Origin: Salsuginibacillus halophilus
Lineage (GTDB): Bacteria > Bacillota > Bacilli > Bacillales > Marinococcaceae
Direction: 5' to 3'
Length of the DNA stretch: 64,000 nucleotides
Assembly: GCF_003014715.1 (NCBI RefSeq)
Contig: NZ_PYAV01000010.1
Coordinates: forward strand, 62,001 to 126,000
The notes under the pieces were generated by a model, which was given only the letters and a program-made list of their open reading frames with translations, did not search any database and had not been told where the DNA came from. The first letter of the stretch is position 1. Every line of letters starts with the position of its first letter. Of the stretch, positions 8,933 through 17,372 are shown in pieces. Made by a program: the position numbers and the translations under genes.

Positions 8933-8963
8933 AAACCGCCCCCCTTAAGTCGGAAGACGGTTT
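8933..8963 (-). terminator. Terminator-like hairpin abutting repeat copy A
   Basis: AAACCG...CGGTTT arms with an imperfect inner stem around CTTAAG. It lies 30 bases past the yfkAB stop, so probably its terminator. CCCTTAAGTCG occurs here (8942-8952) and again left of the element (8489-8499). Confidence 0.5.
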
Positions 8964-8993
8964 GTTAATCAATAGCTCACGAATGTTTTGAAG

Positions 8994-10127
8994 TTATTTT
9001 GTTGGAAGGGAGATGTTTGCCTCTCGCTGTTGAAAGTCGATATCTTTGTAGTAAGCATCTTTCACGAGCAGGTTAGGACCGAGGCACTCAACTGCTGGAC
9101 AGTGGCAGCTAATGCTTTTTGCCTGCTCGGTTTGGTGCCAGGTTTGGAAAGCTTCTTCGAAGGAAGTGTCGTTGATGTTGCCAAAAGATCCCTCTTCGTC
9201 ACCGAAGTCCGTGACAATAATCTCTCCGTCAAAAATATTTACATTTAAGCGCGAACGTCCATCAGGATCATTTCTCACGGTTACGTTGTCAGCTGCATAC
9301 AAGCGCTGCAAAAGTTCAAGTTCTCCTTCGTCATTGCTGCACGGATAAAACGGGAGTGTGCCAAAGAGCATCCATGTATTTGGATCACGCACATCAAGCA
9401 GCCGGTGGATGCCGGCTTGAATATCAGCAAGCGGTGCAGCTTCTAAAGCGCTGGCGAAATCAACGGGGTACATAGGGTGGATTTCGTGTCTTTGACAACC
9501 CATTTCCACAACTTGTTCATGAATGGATGCGAGGTGGGGAAGGGTTCGTTTGTTGAGCATCGTTTCAGCTGAAACCATTACCCCTGCAGATGTAAGCTGT
9601 TTGGCGTTATCAACCATTTGATGAAAAAACTTCTCGCGCTGCGCAAGCGAAGGCTTTTTATCCATCATACGAAAGCCGATATCTGTAAAATCATCGATGC
9701 TGCCGTAGTTGTGTGAAATATGCAGTACATCTAAATAAGGGGTGATTTTCTCATAACGCTTGGCATCGAGCGTTAAATTCGAGTTGATCTGTGTACGGGC
9801 GCCGCGCTCACGTGCATATTTTAGTAACGGCACAACGTAATTGTTTACCGATTTCATCGATAGCATCGGCTCGCCCCCGGTAATGCTGAAAGCACGCAGG
9901 TGCGGAACTTCATCTAGTCGCTGAATAAGCAACTCCAGCGGTAAAGTGTCAGGGTCAACCGTATCTAGCATGTAGCCTACAGCACAGTGTTCACAACGCA
10001 TGTTACACAGCTTCGTTGTCGTAACTTCGATGTTAGTTAGTGTAGGTGCCCCAAAGGTGCGTATATCGTCATATGCCTCCCAAGGATCATTGGAGGGTGT
10101 AATTGGTGAGAATGTTGAAGAAATCAT
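8994..10127 (-). CDS. yfkAB: Radical SAM/CxCxxxxC motif protein YfkAB
   Basis: 377 residues. The radical SAM cluster motif is CNMRCEHC (CxxxCxxC) near residue 41, and ITGGEPM supplies the SAM-binding GGE. The C-terminal CHCPAVEC fits the CxCxxxxC signature that names YfkAB, so a second Fe-S cluster is likely. In B. subtilis 168 the homologue was first described as two ORFs (yfkA, yfkB); here it is one. The reaction is unknown; the layout is like SPASM-type peptide or RNA-modifying radical enzymes. It is a single gene. Confidence 0.88.
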   Translation of the reverse strand: MISSTFSPITPSNDPWEAYDDIRTFGAPTLTNIEVTTTKLCNMRCEHCAVGYMLDTVDPDTLPLELLIQRLDEVPHLRAFSITGGEPMLSMKSVNNYVVPLLKYARERGARTQINSNLTLDAKRYEKITPYLDVLHISHNYGSIDDFTDIGFRMMDKKPSLAQREKFFHQMVDNAKQLTSAGVMVSAETMLNKRTLPHLASIHEQVVEMGCQRHEIHPMYPVDFASALEAAPLADIQAGIHRLLDVRDPNTWMLFGTLPFYPCSNDEGELELLQRLYAADNVTVRNDPDGRSRLNVNIFDGEIIVTDFGDEEGSFGNINDTSFEEAFQTWHQTEQAKSISCHCPAVECLGPNLLVKDAYYKDIDFQQREANISLPTK

Positions 10128-10315
10128 AACAAGTAGCTCCTTTATCTTTGCTCACTATCGTTCATGTTAACGCATTGAAAGAAAAAGAAAAAGCCGGACC
10201 GCCAAGAAAAGTGAAATTATAGTTTTGAGGGTAACTGTAAAGCTATAAGCTTCTTTTTTGCCAGCAATATGATACATTAATCTTAGAGCAAATCATGTAT
10301 AAAAGGAGCGATTTT

Positions 10316-10930
10316 TTGAATCTATTATTAATTCGACACGGCGAATCGGAAGGAAACCGAACGGAGCGTCTGCAAGGTATTCAAGATTTTCCTTTATCTG
10401 AAGAAGGGAAAAAGCAGGCAGCTTTACTCGGTCAAGCATTAAAAACTGAACCATTGGATCATATGTATGCAAGCGATTTGTCGCGTGCATTTGAAACAGC
10501 CCAATTTGTAGCTGAGCATCAGCTTTGTGACCCAATCACCCGGCCTGACTGCCGCGAAGTTGCTTTAGGTCCGCTTGAAGGAAGAACGCGCGAAGAAATT
10601 ATTCGTGAATACCCAGGCGTGCTTGGACCGAACTTGCTAACATCAGGTCTTGAAGGGACCGAAACGATTGAAGCGATCACAAAGCGCTGCCGTACTTTAT
10701 ATGATGATTTAATAACAAAGCATGAAGGTGAAAATATTGCAGTTGTAGCTCACGGCGGGTTTATTGCGATCTTTTTAATGTATTTAATGCATGGTGAAGA
10801 CTGGTCAAATCATCACCGTCCGTTTCGAAAAACGAATACGGGTGTTACGCGCATTGAGTTTAAAGAAGGCAAACCTTACTTTCATTACGTGAATAAGACC
10901 ACCCACCTAGAAGCTTATTCTAAGTCTTAA
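10316..10930 (+). CDS. Histidine phosphatase family protein
   Basis: 204 residues. LLIRHGESEGNRTERLQGIQD holds the phospho-accepting RHG histidine, and VVAHGGFI holds the second catalytic His. It resembles the Bacillus PhoE/YhfR-type broad-specificity phosphatases rather than the glycolytic phosphoglycerate mutase. TTG 10316 is chosen because AAAGGAGC lies about seven bases upstream; an in-frame ATG at 10295 lies before that site. Confidence 0.85.
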   Translation: MNLLLIRHGESEGNRTERLQGIQDFPLSEEGKKQAALLGQALKTEPLDHMYASDLSRAFETAQFVAEHQLCDPITRPDCREVALGPLEGRTREEIIREYPGVLGPNLLTSGLEGTETIEAITKRCRTLYDDLITKHEGENIAVVAHGGFIAIFLMYLMHGEDWSNHHRPFRKTNTGVTRIEFKEGKPYFHYVNKTTHLEAYSKS

Positions 10931-10970
10931 TTCAACGTTTTAAGCCCGGATCTTCAACGGGAAAAAGGGG

Positions 10971-11135
10971 GTGGGGCTGATCGATTTTTATACCCTGATG
11001 GCTGTTCTAGTGCTCGTGCTTGTTGTATATGAACTGTATGATCTGAAAAAGAAAACCGAGATAAAAAAAGAAGAAATTCAACTTGAGCGGGAGAGAATAG
11101 CTTTAGAAACGAAGAAACGAGAAGAAGAAAAGTGA
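10971..11135 (+). CDS. Small membrane protein with coiled-coil tail
   Basis: About 54 residues: one hydrophobic span (FYTLMAVLVLVLVVYELYDL) followed by a Lys/Glu-rich helix. No family is recognised. A G-rich ribosome site precedes it, but the start is uncertain: GTG 10971 is adjacent to that site, and CTG 10977 or a neighbouring codon would be better spaced. It lies 40 bases after the phosphatase gene. Confidence 0.5.
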   Translation: MGLIDFYTLMAVLVLVLVVYELYDLKKKTEIKKEEIQLERERIALETKKREEEK

Positions 11136-11183
11136 CGGATTTAAACAATGAAATGTAGATGAAGCTTGAAGGGGATTTTAAAA

Positions 11184-11357
11184 GTGTTTAAAGAAAAACC
11201 TGAATGCTCAATGTGTAAAAAAGAAATCATGGGTGCAGAAACGGTTTTTGTAAAAATGCGTTACCCTAAGCGTAAAGGATTCACGGAAATCAAGGCATAT
11301 TTACAAAACGAAGGTCGTTTCATCTGTGAAGCCTGCTTCAATCAAAACGCGAAATAA
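11184..11357 (+). CDS. Small zinc-ribbon-like protein
   Basis: 57 residues from GTG 11184, with AAGGGGA eight bases upstream. Two CxxC pairs (CSMC near residue 8 and CEAC near residue 49) suggest one zinc site. Short homologues in Bacilli are often labelled as Fe3+-hydroxamate ABC transporter related, without evidence. Function unknown. Confidence 0.6.
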   Translation: MFKEKPECSMCKKEIMGAETVFVKMRYPKRKGFTEIKAYLQNEGRFICEACFNQNAK

Positions 11358-11376
11358 ATATCAGTGCAAAATAGAA

Positions 11377-11408
11377 GGGGGAGCTCTCACGATCGTGTAG
11401 AGCTCCCC
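11377..11408. terminator. Bidirectional terminator
   Basis: Arms GGGGAGCTCT / AGAGCTCCCC. It lies between the zinc-ribbon gene (+) and the AbgT gene (-). Confidence 0.75.
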
Positions 11409-11416
11409 ATTGTTGT

Positions 11417-12949
11417 TTAACCTTGATAGTTGTATTCGATTGGTGAACCTGGTCCGAGGTCGATACCAAACAGCATCCAAACAATTAACATAATTGTCCA
11501 GATGATTGTGAATACGATCGAGTACGGCAGCATAACAGAAATCATTGTACCAATGCCCATCTTCTTATCATACTTTTGAGCAAAAGCGATGATAATAGCA
11601 AAGTACGTCATAAGTGGTGTGATGATGTTTGTTGTTGAATCGGCAATCCGGTAAGCCATCTGTGTCATTTCCGGAGAATAGCCGAGCTGCATCATAATCG
11701 GCACAAAGACTGGAGCCATCATTGCCCACTTCGCAGATGCACTTCCGATAAACAAGTTAATAAATCCGGCCACTATTACAAATGCTAAAATAAGTGGAAT
11801 GCCGGTTAGATTAATGCTATCGAGAAATTCTGCGCCGTAAACACCAAGCAGCATACCGATACCGGATTCGCCGAAGTAGGCAACAAATTGACCTGCAGTA
11901 AAGGCAAGAACAATGAACATGCCCATTGAGGCCATTGTATCTGACATTTGGTTAGCAACATCTTTATCATTTTTAATGTTTTTCACTGCAATCCCGTAAA
12001 CGAGCCCCGGGACGAAGAACAGAATCATAATAACCGGCACGAGTGAGTCCATAAACGGTGACTGAATGACAGCCCCTTCTTCACCACGCATCGGTGAATT
12101 AGGAAACGCAACAAGCATTGCAAGCGCAACGGCTGTAACGAAGAAAGACGTTACTGCCCAGCCGAGGCCGCGTTTCTCATCATGACCGAGACCTTGCAGA
12201 TCCTCTTTATATTCGCCTTTATATTCACCAAGACGAGGTTCAACAATACGCTCAGTTACCCAGGAGCCGGCAAGCGTTAAGACGAAAACAGATGCTGCAA
12301 TAAAGTAATAGTTCATTGCAATGTTCATTGTCTCTGCATACGCCGGATCAATGGTTGCGGCAGCTTCAATTGTCAGCTCACCAAGCATCGGATCTGTCGC
12401 AGATAAGAATAAGTTCGCGCTGAAACCGGCGGATACACCGGCAAAGGCAGCAGCGAGTCCTGCAAGCGGGTGGCGTCCAAGCGCTGCAAAGATGACTGCG
12501 CCAAGCGGCGGGAGTACAACGTAACCAGCATCAGACGCTACGCTGGACATGATACCAGCAAAAACAAGTCCTGCAGTAATAAGTTGTTTCGGAACACTGA
12601 GTACGAAGCCGCGCAGGGCTGCGCTAATCAACCCGGATCGCTCGGCAAGACCGATACCAATCATTGTTGCAAGAACAACGCCAAGCGGCGCAAATTCAAT
12701 AAAGTTATCAACCATGCTCGTGAATATATAATTTATACCGTCACTTGAAAGCAGGTTGAAAACTTGAACCATTTCATCTTGTTCACCAGGGTGTTCGACA
12801 CTCAAGCCGAGGTTGGCGATCAAGGCTGAAGCAATAACGACAAGCCCTGCTAAAATTGCAAATAGCGTAATCGGGTGGGGAAGTTTATTCCCGACTTTTT
12901 CAATCATGTCGAGAAATTTCTGGAAAAACCCTTTACTCTCAGAGGCCAT
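11417..12949 (-). CDS. AbgT family transporter
   Basis: 510 residues with about 11 to 13 hydrophobic segments. NKLPHPITLFAILAGLVV at the N-terminus, SDAGYVVLPPLGAVIFA in the middle and ADSTTNIITPLMTYF near the end are AbgT signatures. Members export sulfonamide-type drugs or take up p-aminobenzoyl-glutamate and related acids. There are no hydrolase (abgAB) genes nearby, so efflux or dicarboxylate-type transport is equally possible. A cre-like site lies about 50-65 bases upstream. Confidence 0.9.
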   Translation of the reverse strand: MASESKGFFQKFLDMIEKVGNKLPHPITLFAILAGLVVIASALIANLGLSVEHPGEQDEMVQVFNLLSSDGINYIFTSMVDNFIEFAPLGVVLATMIGIGLAERSGLISAALRGFVLSVPKQLITAGLVFAGIMSSVASDAGYVVLPPLGAVIFAALGRHPLAGLAAAFAGVSAGFSANLFLSATDPMLGELTIEAAATIDPAYAETMNIAMNYYFIAASVFVLTLAGSWVTERIVEPRLGEYKGEYKEDLQGLGHDEKRGLGWAVTSFFVTAVALAMLVAFPNSPMRGEEGAVIQSPFMDSLVPVIMILFFVPGLVYGIAVKNIKNDKDVANQMSDTMASMGMFIVLAFTAGQFVAYFGESGIGMLLGVYGAEFLDSINLTGIPLILAFVIVAGFINLFIGSASAKWAMMAPVFVPIMMQLGYSPEMTQMAYRIADSTTNIITPLMTYFAIIIAFAQKYDKKMGIGTMISVMLPYSIVFTIIWTIMLIVWMLFGIDLGPGSPIEYNYQG

Positions 12950-12998
12950 AGGCGAAACTCCTTCCTTTTATCAATTTAAAATTGCGTGCAGAGGCAGA

Positions 12999-13014
12999 TT
13001 GCAAACGTTTACAC
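12999..13014 (-). promoter_or_regulatory. Candidate CcpA (cre) site upstream of the AbgT gene
   Basis: TTGCAAACGTTTACAC matches 15 of 16 positions of the cre consensus WTGNNARCGNWWWCAW. It lies about 50 bases before the AbgT start and 200 bases before the divergent deacetylase gene. Confidence 0.5.
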
Positions 13015-13220
13015 CACATTACTATTGTGCCACCGAAGTAATTATAAAGACAATATGAAAATTTTTAAATATTTACTAATATAGTAGGAATAGTTAGAAA
13101 ACATCGATATTTCTAAATCCTTTTATGGTTTGGCGTGTTACTGCATCAAAATTACTGAGGACCTTGTATAAGGACAGTGAAATTTCCACAAATTAAATGA
13201 AAAACAAAGGAGACTTTGCG

Positions 13221-14000
13221 ATGGCACGAATGCTGTTTGGGATAAGCGCGGTCTGGCTGTTGGCACTGCTGTTCATCGTGCCAGCAAATGCTGATGAGGT
13301 ACACCAGTGGAATTTCAAGCCTGCAGAAAATCATGAGCAACCTGGTACAGAGCCACATTACGAAAAGATGCTCGAGCAGTACGGTGGGGTTTATATTGGT
13401 GATCCGGACGAGAAAACGATTTACTTAACATTTGATAATGGTTATGAAAAAGGGCATACCGAAGACGTACTCGATGTTTTAAATAAACACGATGTTCCTG
13501 CTGCATTTTTTGTTACCGGTCATTACCTTGAAAGTGCAGCTAATATCATTCAACGTATGGTTGAAGAAGGTCATATTGTAGGAAATCACTCCTGGCATCA
13601 TCCAAGCCTGCCCGAAGTATCAGATAAACGGGCAGCGCGCGAACTGGGGGAAGTAGATGAATACTATCAAGATTTAACGGGGGAGGAACGCATGCAGTAT
13701 GTAAGGCCACCTCGCGGGACATTTAATGAGCACTCACTTGAGCTGACCGCCTCCCTCGGTTATACAACTGTGTTTTGGTCTTTTGCTTATGTGGATTGGT
13801 TAACCGACCGGCAAAACGGTGCAGATTATGCGTACAACCGAATGATGGACCGGGCGCATCCCGGGGCTGTCATGCTTTTACATGCGGTTTCTGAGGATAA
13901 TGCTAAAGCGCTTGATCGGGTAATAACAGATTTGAAACAAGAAGGTTATTCCTTTGAGTCCCTTGACCATTTAATGGAGCAAAAAGCAGAAGTCTTATAA
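13221..14000 (+). CDS. pdaA: PdaA-like delta-lactam-forming polysaccharide deacetylase
   Basis: 259 residues with a signal peptide ending near PANA-DE (about residue 22). The NodB-type domain has TFDNGYEKGHT, GNHSWHHPSL (metal His pair) and RPPRGTFNEHSL, in the exact style of PdaA. PdaA removes acetyl groups from muramic acid so that spore cortex muramic-delta-lactam can form. ATG 13221 follows AAAGGAGA; an earlier in-frame ATG (13197) lies before that site. Paralogues with the same motifs exist, so the symbol is likely rather than certain. Confidence 0.82.
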   Translation: MARMLFGISAVWLLALLFIVPANADEVHQWNFKPAENHEQPGTEPHYEKMLEQYGGVYIGDPDEKTIYLTFDNGYEKGHTEDVLDVLNKHDVPAAFFVTGHYLESAANIIQRMVEEGHIVGNHSWHHPSLPEVSDKRAARELGEVDEYYQDLTGEERMQYVRPPRGTFNEHSLELTASLGYTTVFWSFAYVDWLTDRQNGADYAYNRMMDRAHPGAVMLLHAVSEDNAKALDRVITDLKQEGYSFESLDHLMEQKAEVL

Positions 14001-14019
14001 CTTCCTTCCTTTCAAATAG

Positions 14020-14057
14020 AAACTCCCCGCCGGGAGCTAAGTTCCGGCGGGGAGTTT
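14020..14057 (+). terminator. Terminator after pdaA; left hairpin flanking repeat copy B
   Basis: 38 nt, with arms AAACTCCCCGCCGG / CCGGCGGGGAGTTT. It abuts the first base of repeat copy B. A 38-nt relative sits at the other end of the element (14580-14617). Confidence 0.85.
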
Positions 14058-14579
14058 CAGCGTGTAGACAAACTTTTAAGAAAAATGAAGGCTGACGTCG
14101 CTTTTCGGCGGGCGCTTGTCTCGGGTACGGCCTCAACTTCCTAGGCAGCCAACTGCTGCCTGCGGGATTTTCTCACTCGTTGTTCTGCGAAGGCGTCGCC
14201 GCCGATGCTCGTCAGCCTTGCGTTATTTGATCGTTATAAATTGTAAAGATCTTTTTAATCAAGCAATAGCTACATGAACCCGTTTCATCATGATGCTTCA
14301 TAAATGTGCAAACGACCCCTATACATCGGAAATACTAGATGACCTTTCAATTGACAAGTGACCGAAAAATGACGGCGACTCCCAGAGGATTCAGCGCAGG
14401 CTGAAGATCCACTTGTTCGATTGGCAATCAAATCGAACAAGTTAGCTGAAGCCAAGCCCTCGGGAAAGCGTCCGTCATTCGTTCCGGTCACGTTCATGGT
14501 TCGGTTTTTAAGGGCAGCCCGCGGCTCGGAGCAGTAAGCTATGCATGAATTTTAGATTTTGTACTTTGTCGACAGTCTG
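14058..14579. repeat. Intergenic mobile-like repeat, copy B (522 bp)
   Basis: Occupies the whole gap between two convergent genes; no gene seen. Terminal inverted repeats: CAGCGTGTAGACAAA (left) and TTTGTCGACAGTCTG (right, reverse complement CAGACTGTCGACAAA; 12 of 15 match). Modules in order: GC-rich block with CGGCGTCG-type palindromic sequence (14100-14225); AT-rich spacer; stem module 14374-14473 with GACGGCGACTCCCAGAGG at one side and its imperfect inverse at the other around a 12-bp hairpin; then GGGCAGCCCGCGGCTC and the end. Both ends abut similar 38-nt hairpins. Confidence 0.85.
14411..14442. repeat. 12-bp perfect stem-loop inside repeat copy B
   Basis: Arms ACTTGTTCGATT / AATCGAACAAGT with an 8-base loop. 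It is identical in copy E (45600-45631). Copy F (50281-50312) has a paired T-A to A-T swap that keeps the stem. Confidence 0.85.
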
Positions 14580-14617
14580 AAACTACCCGCCGGCAGTTAT
14601 TCGCCGGCGGGTAGTTT
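14580..14617 (-). terminator. Terminator of the GAF-like gene; right hairpin flanking copy B
   Basis: 38 nt, with arms AAACTACCCGCCGG / CCGGCGGGTAGTTT. It differs from the left hairpin by one compensatory pair in the stem plus loop changes. The stop and last codons of the minus-strand gene lie inside it. Confidence 0.8.
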
Positions 14618-14947
14618 AATGTGGGCTGCTAAAATTTCAAGCGGAAAAAGGTCTCTAGTATCAAAGGCAATAGCTTCAGTTGTACGGACATAAAGAATAG
14701 CCCGCTCGCTTTTATCTTCACTTGGAATCTGAAAAGTAAGTTGTCCCATATAAGTTGAAGCTGCTTCTTCAGACCCAGCTGTGCTCACCCAGCTGTCGCT
14801 GTAGTGGTCCCAAATCCCAGACCAATGAACATAAGGGATGTATGTAACGAGTAACTTACAAATTTGCTGCGCTTGATCGTTTAAATCATCAGCAGTTTCT
14901 GCAGCGTGAAGCGCACGTAAGCAGGCGGTGTCGGTGGCGATTGACAA
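14597..14947 (-). CDS. Short GAF-like protein
   Basis: 116 residues. LLVTYIPYVHWSGIWDHYSD resembles the opening of a GAF domain of the fRMsr kind (compare VNWVGFYEY in the full-length protein at 31442), and ERAILYVRTTEAIAFDTRDL resembles its end. The cysteine-bearing middle is missing, so it is not a methionine sulfoxide reductase. The last five residues (LPAGE) are encoded by the terminator hairpin. This is a divergent GAF-fold protein of unknown ligand, or a shortened derivative. Confidence 0.5.
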   Translation of the reverse strand: MSIATDTACLRALHAAETADDLNDQAQQICKLLVTYIPYVHWSGIWDHYSDSWVSTAGSEEAASTYMGQLTFQIPSEDKSERAILYVRTTEAIAFDTRDLFPLEILAAHIKLPAGE

Positions 14948-15079
14948 AAGATCACATCCTTAAAAATAGTTATCATAAAGCCGTTAAAAATGACGAGCTG
15001 CTCCCATCATGATACAGTTAATTTTAACAAAGCGTGCACTAAGGTCGGAGTGGGAGTTATAGGAAATGGAGGTGTTAGA

Positions 15080-15949
15080 TTGGCTTGGAGAGAGAAGATT
15101 CCCCTTACGCCCCCGTATGAGACGAAATGGATGCTGAAGCGTTTAGCGATGGATCCGTTAAATACTGTAGATGCAGCAAATGGCTATGTGGCTGTGCCCT
15201 TGACCATGTTAAACAATGCAGAAGTTATTCATGTATGGTTCAGTCATGATGAAGCAATGCCTGAAGTTGTAGTAGAAGGTGAGAACTTAACATTTGCACA
15301 GGTTTATCCACAGCTAGCGCGCATCTTTGGTTGGGAACAGCCGCTGCAAAAAGTGTATAAGCATTTTCAAAAAACTGATCTCGCCCCGCTTGCTGCGCGC
15401 TATCAAGGGACACCGTTAGTCCTCGATTTTGATTTGTACGCCTGTTTGATGAAAACGATTATTCATCAACAACTGAACTTATCGTTTGCAATGACCTTAA
15501 CAGAACGGTTTGTACAAACATATGGTTCCCAAAAAGATGGAACATGGTTTTATCCTGCACCTGAAACAATTGCCAGCCTGGAGCCTGAAGACTTGCGCGC
15601 TCTGCAGTTCAGCCGTTCGAAAGCATCGTATGTCATTGGGGTTTCACAGGCTGTCGTTGAGCAAAGTTTAGATTTACAGGCGTTACACGACAAATCTAAT
15701 GAAGACATCATGAAACAGCTTACCCGTTACCGAGGTGTTGGACCTTGGACCGGCCGTTGTCTTTTATTGTTCGGCCTCGGCAGACAGGACTTGCTGCCGG
15801 CTAATGATATCGGGATTCAACGTGGCTTACACACGTTATTACAAACCGAAAAGCGTCCTACCGCTTTAGAAGTTGAAGCAGCTGGAGAACAATTTGCTCC
15901 TTACCGGAGTTTTGCGTCTTTGTACCTTTGGCTGAGTACAGAAGAATAA
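15080..15949 (+). CDS. DNA-3-methyladenine glycosylase II (AlkA/YfjP-like)
   Basis: 289 residues from TTG 15080, chosen for GGAGGTG five bases upstream; the frame is open to 14990 without a better site. An N-terminal AlkA_N-like beta region is followed by the HhH-GPD domain: IIHQQLNLSFAMTL, then RYRGVGPWTGRC (hairpin), then LLPANDIGIQRG with the catalytic Asp. It excises alkylated purines in base excision repair. It resembles B. subtilis YfjP. Single gene. Confidence 0.85.
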   Translation: MAWREKIPLTPPYETKWMLKRLAMDPLNTVDAANGYVAVPLTMLNNAEVIHVWFSHDEAMPEVVVEGENLTFAQVYPQLARIFGWEQPLQKVYKHFQKTDLAPLAARYQGTPLVLDFDLYACLMKTIIHQQLNLSFAMTLTERFVQTYGSQKDGTWFYPAPETIASLEPEDLRALQFSRSKASYVIGVSQAVVEQSLDLQALHDKSNEDIMKQLTRYRGVGPWTGRCLLLFGLGRQDLLPANDIGIQRGLHTLLQTEKRPTALEVEAAGEQFAPYRSFASLYLWLSTEE

Positions 15950-16018
15950 CACAAAATGGTTGAATTTTTATGAAATTAACGCTAATATGAATGTGTGTTC
16001 ATTTTGATGTGGAATCAA

Positions 16019-16038
16019 CAATTAAACGTTTACAATTG
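16019..16038 (+). promoter_or_regulatory. cre-like palindrome upstream of the acyl-CoA operon
   Basis: CAATTAAACGTTTACAATTG is a near-perfect palindrome centred on AACGTT and shares the core of CcpA cre sites, but it lacks the outer TG. Catabolite repression of a fatty-acid-type operon would make sense; this is inference. Confidence 0.35.
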
Positions 16039-16089
16039 ATTAGTCGTAAAGGCATATGCGCGCTTTGTGCGCGCCATTTTTTCAAAGTT

Positions 16090-16113
16090 AACATACCGAC
16101 CGGTTAGTATGTT
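16090..16113 (+). promoter_or_regulatory. TetR-type operator in front of the acyl-CoA operon
   Basis: AACATAC and GTATGTT flank an ACCGGT centre in a 24-base near-palindrome, the ATACCGACCGGT type bound by several TetR-family regulators of acyl-CoA genes. It lies 30 bases before the first start codon; the operon's third gene encodes a TetR protein. Confidence 0.7.
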
Positions 16114-16143
16114 CATTTTAAAGTTGAACAGGAGGGATATGGC

Positions 16144-17358
16144 TTGAACTTTTCCTATACAAACGAGATGCAGGAATGGCTCCGATCGGTTCGGACATTT
16201 ATGGATCAGGAAGTTTATCCAAATGAAGCTGTGTATGAAGCACAGCTCCGCGCTGCAGACGATCCTTTTGCTTATGTACCTGAAGTCATGGAATCGATGA
16301 AAGCAAAAGCGAAAGAAAGCGGGCTATGGAATCTGTTCTACCCTGATGAAACTTATGGCGCTGGATTAAGTAACTTAGCTTACGCTCCCTTAGCAGAAGA
16401 AATGGGGCGATCCTTAATTGGACCGGAAGTTTTCAACTGTAATGCCCCTGATACGGGGAATATGGAGGTGCTTGCCCGTTATGGCACAGAGGCACAGAAA
16501 GAAAAATGGCTGCATCCACTGCTTGCAGGCGAGATTCGTTCAGCGTTTTGCATGACGGAACCAGAGGCTGCTTCAAGTGATGCGCGCAATATTGAAGCTT
16601 CGATTAAAAAAGACGGCAGCGACTACATTTTAAATGGAACAAAATGGTGGTCCTCCGGTGCAGGTGATCCCCGCTGTGAAGTGTTGATCTTTATGGGGAA
16701 GACGGATCCGGATGCGCCGACCTATGAGCAGCAATCCATGATCATTGTACCGATGGATACACCTGGGATTGAAGTTAAGCGGATGCTGCCGGTATTTGGT
16801 TATGATGATGCACCACATGGTCACGCAGAAATTAACTTTCACGATGTCCGGGTGCCGGAAAGTAACCTGCTTGTTGGTGAAGGGAAAGGATTTGCAATTG
16901 CGCAAGGCCGGCTCGGCCCCGGCCGGATTCATCACTGCATGCGTACGATCGGTGCAGCTGAGCGGGCGCTTGATATTTTGTGCGCCCGGGCAGATGCGCG
17001 AGCCCCGTTCGGGCGTGCTTTAAGTGAACAAGGGGTCATCCGCGAATGGATTGCTGAGGCGCGTATTGAAATTGAACAGGCGCGCCTCTTGACGCTGCAG
17101 GCGGCTGACCGGATGGATAAGTACGGAAATAAAACCGCAAAAAAAGAGATTGCCATGATTAAAGTGGCCGCACCCAATACTGCTTTACGTGTGCTGGATC
17201 GGGCCATTCAAACCCTGGGTGCTGCCGGTGTGAGCGATGATTTTCCATTGGCGCGTCACTATGCTGCAATCCGGACACTCCGGATTGCAGATGGTCCAGA
17301 TGAAGTTCATAAACGGGCGATTGCAAGACAAGAGCTTGAAGAGCAGCGCAAAGTATAA
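16144..17358 (+). CDS. ACAD11-type acyl-CoA dehydrogenase
   Basis: 404 residues from TTG 16144 (GGAGGG seven bases upstream). It has the full acyl-CoA dehydrogenase fold: [12 protein letters not shown] (FAD loop), [36 protein letters not shown] and [13 protein letters not shown]. These stretches are closer to the dehydrogenase half of ACAD10/ACAD11 and to bacterial LvaC than to ordinary short-chain enzymes, as I recall those sequences. ACAD11-type enzymes act on 4-phosphoacyl-CoA made by a linked kinase; a separate kinase gene is at 20053. First gene of the operon. Confidence 0.85.
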   Translation: MNFSYTNEMQEWLRSVRTFMDQEVYPNEAVYEAQLRAADDPFAYVPEVMESMKAKAKESGLWNLFYPDETYGAGLSNLAYAPLAEEMGRSLIGPEVFNCNAPDTGNMEVLARYGTEAQKEKWLHPLLAGEIRSAFCMTEPEAASSDARNIEASIKKDGSDYILNGTKWWSSGAGDPRCEVLIFMGKTDPDAPTYEQQSMIIVPMDTPGIEVKRMLPVFGYDDAPHGHAEINFHDVRVPESNLLVGEGKGFAIAQGRLGPGRIHHCMRTIGAAERALDILCARADARAPFGRALSEQGVIREWIAEARIEIEQARLLTLQAADRMDKYGNKTAKKEIAMIKVAAPNTALRVLDRAIQTLGAAGVSDDFPLARHYAAIRTLRIADGPDEVHKRAIARQELEEQRKV

Positions 17359-17372
17359 GAGGAGGGATCAGT

